Source: Stemphylium vesicarium (Eukaryota; Ascomycota; Dothideomycetes; Pleosporales; Pleosporaceae). Taken from it: 64,000 bases of DNA. The translations under genes and the position numbers were made by a program. The notes below the pieces were generated by a model. The model had not been told where the DNA came from. It did no database searches and saw nothing but the letters and a program-made list of their open reading frames with translations. Where the stretch lies: NCBI GenBank assembly GCA_004380135.1, contig QXCR01000020.1:1-64000 (forward strand), read 5' to 3'. This document shows, piece by piece, positions 55,335 to 64,000 of this stretch. Position 1 is the stretch's first letter; each line of letters begins with the position of its first letter.

Positions 55335-55417
55335 CAGTACTTGGCGAAACCGGCTTCCCTTTGAACGCAGCAGCAACAAATTTTGCGCCACACTGCGAGC
55401 AGAAATCATAACACCCT
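55335..55417 (+). repeat. Left terminal inverted repeat
   Basis: Starts CAGTACTTGGCGAAACCGGC. The partner is the reverse complement of 56191..56273. Many of the differences are transitions. Confidence 0.8.
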
Positions 55418-55439
55418 AGCTTTGTCCTCACTAAAATTT

Positions 55440-55870
55440 ATATCACGACTGCTTGTCTGCGCTAAAGATTGCAGTGCGTAATTATTCTAAACTTATGTAT
55501 TGCTCCCTTTTATCTCGTGCTTTGTGCGACGTATGTCCTTCTTTACTATTATCTAACGTTTACTCCTTCTTCTCTCCCATTTTCCTTACCTGCGCACGAT
55601 CGCCTACTCCCGATATCTCACTCTGCATTCGAATAGCGATGCTTAACTGATAGATCCTTATACCAATAACTAAAACGGCGACGACGAGTAGAAAGAGGGC
55701 TAATATAAGTATACTAATATAAAGTTAAAATCCCGCTGGGAGGACGATATACTAATTAAAAGAGACTATAATAGCTATAGTAACGCAATTAGCTTATATT
55801 CTATTTACGTTTAGCGTTAGTCAATTATCTAGCGGAAGTGCTAACTATAGTTAGTCTTACATATTGAAAT
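55440..55870. other. TA-rich stretch with RIP-like composition
   Basis: The stretch is dense in TA dinucleotides and poor in CA/TG (for example around 55700-55860), the expected footprint of repeat-induced point mutation in an ascomycete repeat. It lies inside the transposon-like element. Confidence 0.55.
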
Positions 55871-56190
55871 GCTAGACCTGTGCTCAGAGCTTATGACGAA
55901 GGCGGGGACCGTGTTTTGCTAGCAGCGGCTAAGACACGAAGTGAACGCTTTGTCTCAGCTTGGAGTGCTAGGGGAAGAGCTAATGGCGGAAAGAGCCTAA
56001 TAACGGTGTTGTGGTGAGGGAAGTTGACTGTGCAACAAAGCGAGGCGCTCTATAGATCAGGTCCGGAAGATGGTAATTTTGAGGTGCGAAGGTGTTGACA
56101 TGTTTTGGAATTCCCTACGGCACAAAGCCTGGTGCTGGTGCTTTGCTGCATGTTTGCTGACAGAATAGTGCTATGCTAATTTGGGCAGGT

Positions 56191-56273
56191 GGGGTGTTAT
56201 AATTCCTGCCTGCTGTGTGGCGCACACTTTGTTGCAACTCTGTTCTAGGGGAAGCCGGTTTCGCTAAGCACTG
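56191..56273 (-). repeat. Right terminal inverted repeat
   Basis: Its reverse complement starts CAGTGCTTAGCGAAACCGGC and matches the left end over 83 nt at roughly 80% identity. Confidence 0.8.
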
Positions 56274-57070
56274 TAGAAGAGGTCGGACACGTGTTTGTTC
56301 GTCAGAGGAGATGGGAATGGCGAGTGAATGTAAGCGGAGGCTGAGAGTTTTTGAGGGTAAGCAAGGCTGACGAGTACGTGTCAAGCTATCTCTTGCTATC
56401 GTGAACTCGTACAGCTCTTACTGTACGTTACAAGTGACTAGATAGGGTAAGTACAGACCATTGACAAGAAGCTGAGGGTGTAGCCTTCTGCGTGATTCGC
56501 ATTCATCGAGTGGGGTCGTGCACTTAGCCAAACCATCTTGGCGATCCGTTTTCCGACGGATTCTCTCAGATACGGGTGCATCGAGAATGGATACACTGCA
56601 ACAGTAGTGCACAATAGCTGTAGCCTGTGTGCAGCGCGCTGCGGCTGTGATCAATCAGAGAGCAGGGTCAGTTTGACGAGAAACGACTACGATGGGCTGT
56701 ATTCATACTTTGTGTCTATGCCACTTAAACCGGGAAGACATATTGCTGCTGTCGTAGTTTGGCAACTGATGTAAATCATACTTTGTTGCTCTTATGCTAT
56801 TTCCAAGTACATACTATCATATCACTCTTTTCCTAGACTATCACTTGATTAAGTATAGTGCTATCCCACATAAGTTACGACTACGTAGATGAAGGAGATC
56901 AAACTGCAAGGAGCAAGTGTTTCATGCGCAAAATGTTGCAGCATGTTCACCATCACTAATCATTCGGAGCAGGCGTTAGGGAGCGCTTGCCCTTATCGAT
57001 AACACGGTACCTACTCAGCTGTTCTTCCCACTTCTCGTCTGATACCATAAACACCCAACATTGCAACAAG
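56274..57070. other. Intergenic flank between element and prolyl aminopeptidase
   Basis: About 800 bp. A 78-codon frame near 56538..56774 has several Cys but no signal peptide or known domain. The last part should be the aminopeptidase promoter. Confidence 0.45.
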
Positions 57071-58629
57071 ATGATCCAGGCAGCCAAGATCTTAGAACAA
57101 AGGAGCCACATTGTGCCTGGTACATAAATACCAAAACTTTATTCATCCACAAGAGATAACTTGATACAGGCAAGCTCCGAGTCACGGAGCACTTCTTCCA
57201 GGTACCCCGTGACTACTGTACGTAGTATCTCATCACCCCAAGGCGGAGCCCGTAGCCTCCAAACATTGACAACGGACCCCAAAAAAAGAAATTACTCGAA
57301 AGTTGTCCCATTCATACAAGCATTGACATCTCCAAAGCCAACCCCTCCCTGGGCACAATCCAGCTCTTCGCGCGGTCCGCCCTAAAAGCGGAGAAGCCAG
57401 CAGACTATACTCCAACCTCGCATCTCGAGCGGACCAAAACCCAACTCCCATGGCTCATCTACCTGCAAGGCGGACCGGGCTTTGAATGCCGGTCGCCGCA
57501 AAACGTATCCTGGACCCACAGCATCCTAGACAAAGGGTACCAAGTGCTGCTCCTCGACCAGCGGGGCACCGGCCTCTCCACCGCCATCAGCCAATCGAGC
57601 CTTCAGCTACGTGGCGACGAGAACATCCAGGCTGACTACATGAAGAGCTTCCGCGCCGACAGCATAGTCAAAGACTGCGAAGCCATCCGCAAAGCGCTAA
57701 CAGCCGATTACCCAGACGAGAAGAAGAAATGGTCCATCATGGGCCAGAGTTTCGGCGGTTTCTGCTGCGTATCCTACCTCTCCATGTACCCGGAAGGCGT
57801 CAAAGAAGCCTTCTTGTTCGGCGGTCTGCCCCCGCTGAGGGATAACCCCGACGAAGCGTACGAGCGCTTGTACGAACGCGTCAAGAGCCGGAATGAGGGG
57901 TACTACCAGAAGTATCCAGAGGATGTGGATAGGGTGAAGCGTATCATTAAGCTTCTGTCCCGCTTCGGTGATACGACTGTGCGTGTCCAGGGCGGGGAGG
58001 GTTACCTGTCTGCACGCCGCTTCCTGCAGCTGGGCATCTACTTTGGGAAGCATGGTGGCTTCGACGATGTGCACGAGATGGTTCTACGCGCTGACACGGA
58101 TTTGACGCAATTTGGCCATTTGACGCGTCCGACAGTGCTCGCACTCGAAGCTGCGCAGAGCTGGGATACAAATGTTATTTACGCGCTGCTCCACGAGCCC
58201 ATCTACTGCCAGGGTCAGGCTGCGAATTGGTCGGCTGAGCGCCTTTTGCCGAGGCACCCGGAGTTCTCCCTCGAGCGTGTTGGCTCCCAAGATCCGGTTT
58301 ATTTTACAGGCGAGATGATTTATCCTTTCATGTTTGACTGCTATCCTGAGCTTACCAAGTTGAAGACTGTTGGTCAGTTGCTGGCGCTGGAGAAGAGCTG
58401 GCCGAAGCTTTACGATGTGGAGCAGCTGAAGAAGAATGAGGTGCCGACGTATGCGGCAGTATATATGGACGATATGTATGTGGACTTCAATCTGAGCATG
58501 GAGACGGCCAACACGATTAAGGGTTGCAAGCCGTTTGTCACGAATATGATGTACCATAACGGGATTGGCGCGAAGACGGACGAGGTACTCAGGCAAATCT
58601 TCTCTTTGAGGGACGATGTTATGGATTAG
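57071..58629 (+). CDS. Prolyl aminopeptidase-like alpha/beta hydrolase (S33)
   Basis: Three exons are proposed: 57071..57119, 57170..57221 and 57321..58629 (introns 50 and 99 bp), giving 469 aa. The first junction restores ...SHIVPG-KLRVTEHFFQVP, the usual family N-terminus. The second (donor GTAGTA, AAG acceptor) is less certain but yields QVPRDY then ISKANPSLGTIQLFAR, matching the expected VPLDY...GTIQLFAR pattern. Oxyanion-loop GGPG (~84-87), then LLLDQRGTGLS and the nucleophile elbow GQSFGG (Ser ~177) are intact. MDDMYVDF and the late YHNGIG provide Asp and His candidates. The enzyme removes N-terminal proline from peptides. It is convergent with the FAD monooxygenase (55 bp between stops). 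Confidence 0.87.
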
Positions 58630-58684
58630 ATTAGCGTCTTAACCGGGCTGCCCAAGGCTTCCTTGGTGAAATCCACGCCATCCA

Positions 58685-60036
58685 TCAACTTGATTGCTTC
58701 ATGATCTCCTGTGCCTGTACCAATTGCGCTTCCAAATTAATGTCCCATATCCACCCCATTCTCGTCAAATAACTCTCTTCGATCTTGTCGATGTCATCTC
58801 CGAATAGCTCAAAGTCGTACAACTTCCCTGCCTCGTAACTTGTCGTGACGTTTTTCTGCGTTCTCTCTCTCCTCACTTGGTCAAAGGCACCAAATGCTCG
58901 CTTCAGCTCTTCTATGCTGTCTGCTTCTTTGACCAGATTGGCGAGTATGTAAGAATCTTCTATGCACATGCCAGCGCCAGCACCCTGGTGCGGGGTCGTC
59001 GCATGTGCGGCGTCACCGAGAAGACATACGCGGCCTTTGGTGTAGGTGTCGCAAGGCGGGTGCATGAACAATGCCCAGATGTCGGGCTTTTGCATAGCGC
59101 CAACAATCTTCTGAACGTGGGGTCCCCATTCGGCGAAGTCAGCCTCCATCTCCTCTTTTGAGGTGGTGACAACCCATTTGTCGTCGTCCCATGTATCGCG
59201 CGAGCTGAATGCGACGACTGCAGCTATTAGCGGAGCACGACGGTTCAGGCGTGGCCAAGCGTACCATTCATTGTTTTGCCATGCTCAATGGGAAAGGTCA
59301 GAAGGTGTCCATGGTACCCTAGGTACATTTGACTGTTCCTGGCAGCATCATCGCCCAGCAGCTTAACGGCTTGATCCATGGGTATCAATCCACGGTATGC
59401 GTATTTCCCGGAAAAGACAGCCTTAGACGCAGGATTGTCCTTCCCAACCAGCCATTTCCTCGTCAACGATTTGATTCCGTCGCAACCAATGACAGCAGTG
59501 TGCTGTGCCGTGGAACCGTCTGCAAACTTGAGTACGATATCCCCAGATCCATCATCTGCCTCGTTCATCTCGACGAGTCTCTTATCGAACTTGGCGACAC
59601 CATCCGGCACATCTTTGACCAGCTCGTCTAAAAAGTGAGCTCTATACACGCCACCGCGTCCTCCCCCTGAGTGCATGGGCACCTCGAACAATGCGTCCCC
59701 CACCTTCTTGCCCTTTCTTACATAGCCTTCTTTGTCTGCCCTCCTCGCATCTCCTACGCGGATCGTGAACCAGGAGTCTGATTTGGAATCATCTGCGTTC
59801 CCAGTCTTGCACTTCATGAAAGCTTGGTATATCTTGGGCGACATGAGCTCCATTGCACGTCCCGCATTTGGTCCAAACGCAACGCCGGCGCCGATCTCGC
59901 CAAAGTGCGACGCGGCTTCGTAGATGGTCAGAGGGACATCGTACTGGAGGAGAGTTATTGCCAGGGCGAGACCCGATATTCCACCGCCGACTATGGCGAG
60001 GGAATAAGGTTTAGAGGTTGAACTTGCGGATGCCAT
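58685..60036 (-). CDS. FAD-dependent monooxygenase, salicylate hydroxylase-like
   Basis: Two exons (59265..60036, 58685..59217) with a 47-bp intron give 434 aa, the usual size. The first ATG is at 60036 (MASASSTSKPY); the frame is open upstream but has no ATG. The flavin dinucleotide motif GGGISG sits near residue 15 in SLAIVGGGISGLALAITL. A YEAASHFGEIGAGVAFGPNA block follows. The DG motif (VIGCDGIKSLTRKWLVG) and the GD motif (VCLLGDAAHATTPHQGAGAGMCIED) complete a group A aromatic hydroxylase. Family members hydroxylate salicylate or related phenolic acids using NAD(P)H, and such fungal genes can detoxify plant phenolics; the substrate here is unknown. Confidence 0.9.
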
Positions 60037-60906
60037 GGTGGTGCGCGAGTTTGTGGTCGGAGGCTGTGACTTTCTACACAAAAGTCGGTGTTAGTCTACG
60101 GACCCAAAGCATGCAATGATAGATGTAAGAGAAGATTGATGCTGCGTCTCTGCACACTTGCCTTGGTTCTCATCCGAGAGTTATTTCCGATGACGCGTGG
60201 GACGACAGACGTCACTTGGTGCAGTCTAATGCAGTCGTAGTCGCTGCAGTCGTGTACAAATTGTGGTCCTTACATGGTAGGACGCGACGGAAGAAGCATC
60301 ACAAGCACGAGTGCATTATCCGATGCCGAAATTTATGAAACAAAACGAGCATTCCGCAAAGGCAGAACTAATTCGCGGCCATGTGGGGTGGAGTAGGTAA
60401 AACATGTGGGGTAGCTGACAGCTCGGGAATGATGTCGGCGTCGACTTGGTGCATCCATGGGAGATGCGGCTAGACGCTTTTCGATCCGCGCTAAACCGTA
60501 AATGCACACGTTGTACCTGCCGAATCGGGCTAACTGGATGCCGAACGACCTGGCAACTTGCTCGCATCGAGCCTAAGGCCAAAGTGGCCACCGAGTCGTT
60601 GACGATATCAAGTCTGTAGACTGTATTTGTTGGTTCCCCTATACATACCCTTTTTTATGTAAGTCGCGTCTCTTATGTTGTTGGTTGGAGATGGTAGAGT
60701 AGGTCTCCCAGACTAAGCCTTGCCCTCTTCGACATCACCATGTCGTCATTGTAGGGATCTTCGCCTTTCATCATCATTACTCGCAGCTGCGATAGCCTAA
60801 ACTTATCCCATGGAAGACTTCGCCGTGTGTGGCTAACGTCGTGGTAGCTTTGAGTCCCTGTGGATCATCCGTTGCACTCCGACAAGCCGGTAAAATCCGA
60901 TCACCT
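60037..60906. other. Divergent intergenic region, FAD monooxygenase / pyroglutamyl peptidase
   Basis: About 870 bp with no gene. It holds both promoters. Imperfect GCAGTC repeats lie around 60220-60252 (GTGCAGTCTAATGCAGTCGT, then GCTGCAGTCGTG). Confidence 0.45.
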
Positions 60907-61931
60907 ATGGCGCCATCATACTATGCTGCACCCCAGCCTCTCAAAGAGGATGAAGAGAAACCTGTCACAGTGCTGGTCACTGGCTTTGGTGTAGGTGCAG
61001 TTTTACTACTCGATACCTCGTTTGGGATTTCCACTGCCTGAGCTTTACATGCGTCCTTGTCTCGTTCCCTTTTCTATTCTCTCCACCAGCACCCTCTATT
61101 TCGATATTTAGAGATATCCTGATATAAATTTCATCTGGGCCTCTAGTAACCTCACAATACTAACACCCCCCTTAGCCCTTCCTAACAAAAGTCCCCAAAA
61201 ACTCCTCCTGGGATATCGCCTCGACGCTCCCCAGCATAATCCCCATCTCAGCCAAAAACGCCACACCAATACACATCCACGTGCACCACGAGCCGATTCG
61301 TGTCGCCTACGACACCGTCCACAAGCTCGTCCCCAAGTTACTCCCGCCCACCAACCCCATCTACCCTGTCCCAGAGATCATCCTGCACATCGGCCTCGCG
61401 GCAGGCCGAAACTACTTTGCGATTGAGCAAGGTGCCCAGGGACGCGGATATGGCAGGATACCGGATGTAGATGGCCGGCGCTTTGACGACTCCACGGCTG
61501 AAAAACACTTTCCTTCGTCAAAGTATCCGACTAAGCTGACGACGAGCTTTGATACGGCGGATGTGCTTGCGCGCTGGAAAGCGAATCTGGGTTATACGTC
61601 TGTGGACGGCGGCAGAATCGATGAGGGCTGTCCTGATGTGCGCATTAGCCCTGACGCCGGGAATTTCCTGTGTGGTTTCATCTACTACAATAGTCTGGCG
61701 CACTATTTCAGTATCAAAGAGGATGAGAGGCCCGTCATCTTCATGCATGTCCCTGATCTCAGCGGCAGCGAGGAGAAGTTGAGAGAAGGCTGGGAAGTCG
61801 CTGTTGCGTTGATCAAGGCGCTTGTCGAGACGAGGAGGAAAGCTGGTGGCAGGGTTGTTGATGGGAAGATGCTGAATGGAGGGTCGGCGAATGGGAAGGA
61901 TGAAGTGCAGACGGACAATAACTTTGCATAG
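60907..61931 (+). CDS. Pyroglutamyl-peptidase I (C15 cysteine peptidase)
   Basis: Two exons (60907..60990, 61176..61931) with a rather long 185-bp intron give 279 aa. The junction rebuilds VTGFG-PF at the conserved N-terminus (VLVTGFGPF). The catalytic triad can be placed: Glu ~112 in AAGRNYFAIEQGAQG, Cys ~194 in DAGNFLCGFIYY and His ~219 in VIFMHVPD. The enzyme removes N-terminal pyroglutamate from peptides and proteins. Fungal members are somewhat longer than the ~215-aa bacterial ones, with a variable Gly/Lys-rich tail (SANGKDEVQ). It is convergent with the CaM-kinase and lies 2.3 kb from the prolyl aminopeptidase. Confidence 0.92.
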
Positions 61932-62359
61932 AGTCATGGAATGTGCCACTATAACCTATTAATATTCGAATGGGAAGACTGAACTTGTTACTTCAACGTC
62001 TTGACATGTTACCTCGATTTGTACGGGTCCGGCCAAATGCAACGCCCCATCTGGGGAAGCAGGGATCTGTGTCTCGACTACAAAGTCTCTCCCATGGGAT
62101 TCACCATCACGTGTGGTCGTGCAAATAAAACCCCTAGTCGTAAATACCTTGGTAAACAAGTAGAATGCATCTTGGCAAAGGATCGCTTAATACATCACCA
62201 AATTGAATGTGCAAGGACAAGAGAAGTTCAATTCCAGATATATCGCAGATTCAAAAACAACGTCTAGTCAGACGTAGATACGCTCAGATACTCGAAATGG
62301 AAGCCTGTTCTACATTGTGTGCTGAGATATGAATGCGCAGCGAGCTCAAAAACGGATCA
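61932..62359. other. Intergenic region between convergent peptidase and CaM-kinase
   Basis: About 430 bp between stop codons, holding 3' UTRs. No gene is recognised. Confidence 0.5.
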
Positions 62360-63704
62360 TCATCGCTTTCCCCATAGACCTTGCTGTGTCTCCCGGATCC
62401 TTCGCTCCTGTTCCTGGATCATTTCTTCAGTCTGGCCATGCCCGTTTCCCCTGCTGTCAATCTCCATTGGGTCGTCGGGCTCTTCTGCCGGCTGAGGGAT
62501 GTTCGCGTGGGGCGCTCCCCGTCGCGGTTCGGCTGACCGCTGGCCATCCATCATACCCGCAGCACCACCTGCTCTGAGCTGGTTGATAGCACGGATTGTG
62601 TCGATAGCAGCATGTAGCGTACGTCTAGCATTGAAGTTCTTCTTAACAGTGGGGAGTAGATCCTCCTCGCCATCGGCGTTGTTCTTTCCAAGTTCGGTGA
62701 TCCATGGATGGGAGAGCGCTTCGTGGGCTGTCATGCGTGCTGCGGGATCGACGGTCAGGCATCGACGGATAAATTCGCGCGCGGTAAGTGAGACGCCCCT
62801 CCAGTATTCTAGGGGTGTGAAGGAATAGTCGGCAACAAGGATGGCCTGCATCTCTTCGAGGTTGGAGTCGCGATCAAAGGGAGTGTAGCCGCAGAGCAAA
62901 AAGTAGGTAATGACACCAATAGCCCAAATGTCACTATAGATGTGTCAGCAATATACTTCAACTTCAGTAAGTCTTCCTTACACTGGCTTTCCGTGACCAG
63001 TCTTTCTGAATATCTCAGGCGCCATGTAACCAGGTGTACCACAGGTGGTGGTGAGGACATGGAATTGCTCTTCATCCATGATTCGAGACAGTCCAAAGTC
63101 GGCAATGAGGAGGTCCGCATTGTCCTCAGGCGTTCGGAACAACAAGTTCTCAGGCTTCAAGTCTCGGTGGACAATGCCGTGGTCGTGAAGGTATGCGACT
63201 GCAGACAGCGTGGCTCGGATCAGATCGCCAGCGTCGGACTCATAGTAGTTTCCTTTTCGACAGATGCGATCGAAAAGCTCGCCTCCAAGCGCGAGGTCAG
63301 TAACGAGGTAAACTGCGTGGGCGTTAGCTGGGCTCAGTTCGGTGTGAGCTGAAACGCACGGTTGTTCATCGTCTCGAAGTAGTCAACAAGTGTCAAGATG
63401 TTCCTGTGACCCATGGAGACCCTCTTGAGTACTGCGATCTCGTTTCTGACCTGGCGCATGTCAGCTAATGCTTTCTCCGATCTCTCCATGTCCAGCTGAC
63501 CATGTGTTCTCGGCCAGCCATGAGCCGCTTATTGATGACCTTTGCTGCATAGTATCTCCCAGTGTCGATATGTACGCACTCCTTGACTACAGAGTAGCTG
63601 CCCGCGCCCAGTGTCTTTCCTGTCTTGTATCTGCAAGGCTGCACTTGGGCCGCAGCTTGTGGTGTCTGGGTCCCGGAGCCACCGTTGGAAGTTCTAGTTG
63701 CCAT
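62360..63704 (-). CDS. Calcium/calmodulin-dependent protein kinase
   Basis: Four exons (63501..63704, 63360..63450, 62982..63312, 62360..62933) with introns of 50, 47 and 48 bp give 399 aa. The kinase domain starts near residue 25: LGAGSYSVVKE (Gly loop), AAKVINK (ATP lysine), HRDLKPENLLF, DFGLS, then TTTCGTPGYMAPEI (activation loop with a Thr) and DIWAIGVITYFLLCGYTPF. After the HPWI end of the fold comes an autoinhibitory/calmodulin-binding helix NARRTLHAAIDTIRAINQLR (~307-326), matching fungal CaMK I-type enzymes. The tail is Pro/Glu-rich with a final coiled segment. Such kinases link Ca2+ signals to cell-cycle and stress responses. Which fungal paralogue this is cannot be decided here. Confidence 0.93.
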
Positions 63705-64000
63705 TTTTGCGCTTGAGCTGCGGTTCGTAATTCGTATCTTTTCAATTCGTTACAGAGCAGTGCTATGCTCGGTGTGACAAGAAGGGGTCTGCGAGGGCGC
63801 AATCGGGCGCTGATATCTCGGGCTGGGTATCGACGGCCGCGGATGCTGAACTCGAAGCGAAAGTCAAAGTGGTCAGTCGGGTTTATAGCGGCTTTTCCCG
63901 AAAAGCTATAATGTGTTGTAGCAATGACGAGTGTCTGGTGAAGCGTCGGTGTGTCTGATCGACTTGCTAGTAGATGCAGATAGCGTAGACAGCCCCTCGA
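63705..64000. promoter_or_regulatory. Upstream region of the CaM-kinase gene
   Basis: The last 296 bp of the window contain the kinase promoter; no other gene begins here that I can support. Confidence 0.4.

Larger units (their letters stand above)
55335..56273. mobile_element. Decayed TA-flanked DNA transposon-like element, 939 bp
   Basis: The ends are inverted copies beginning CAGT(A/G)CTT and align over 83 nt without gaps, about 67 positions identical by hand count. A TA dinucleotide abuts each end (55333..55334 and 56274..56275), the target duplication made by Tc1/mariner/pogo transposases; CAGT termini also fit pogo/Fot-type elements. No transposase reading frame survives. The interior is partly TA-rich. 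It is best described as a non-autonomous or deleted element. Confidence 0.75.

Overview
The window is nuclear DNA of a filamentous ascomycete. Coding density is high, introns are short (about 47-60 bp, GTRNGT donor, CTRAC-like branch point, YAG acceptor), and the gene set is fungal housekeeping. Protein style suggests Dothideomycetes, probably Pleosporales; that placement is inference. No prokaryotic, viral, rRNA, tRNA or CRISPR feature was recognised. Exon limits were set by hand from splice signals and reading frame; coding spans run from start codon to stop codon and exclude UTRs.

Layout. 0.2-8.7 kb: UTP22 (-), protein-isoaspartate methyltransferase (+), augmin subunit HAUS1 (-) and cystathionine gamma-synthase (+). 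8.7-18.9 kb: a gene-sparse stretch of about 10 kb whose only convincing gene is a zinc-finger regulator (12.6-14.1 kb). 18.9-38 kb: a GTPBP1/2-type GTPase (+), nucleoporin NUP37 (-) divergent from the APC/C scaffold APC1 (+), nucleoporin NUP42 (-), then a two-membrane-span microprotein ending 20 nt before the GPI-anchor gene GPI1 (+). 38-44 kb: a BTB protein (+), a nine-exon LaeA-like methyltransferase (-), and a BTB protein whose BTB fold seems interrupted by a RING/PHD-like zinc finger (+). 43.9-54.6 kb: MICOS subunit MIC26/27 (-) divergent from mitochondrial intermediate peptidase OCT1 (+), a secreted six-hairpin glycosidase-like protein (-), RNA helicase DHR2 (+) and kelch protein KEL3 (-). 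54.6-57 kb: a decayed 939-bp DNA transposon-like element with 83-bp inverted ends and TA target duplication. 57-64 kb: prolyl aminopeptidase (+), FAD monooxygenase (-), pyroglutamyl peptidase (+) and a CaM-kinase (-).

Functional threads. UTP22 and DHR2 belong to ribosome biogenesis. NUP37 and NUP42 flank APC1, and HAUS1 adds a mitotic-spindle gene. MIC26/27 and OCT1 share a 171-bp mitochondrial divergent promoter. Two exopeptidases that remove N-terminal proline and pyroglutamate lie 2.3 kb apart. The most unusual arrangement is the microprotein/GPI1 pair: the spacing suggests a bicistronic transcript, and an alternative 3' splice site would fuse the two reading frames.
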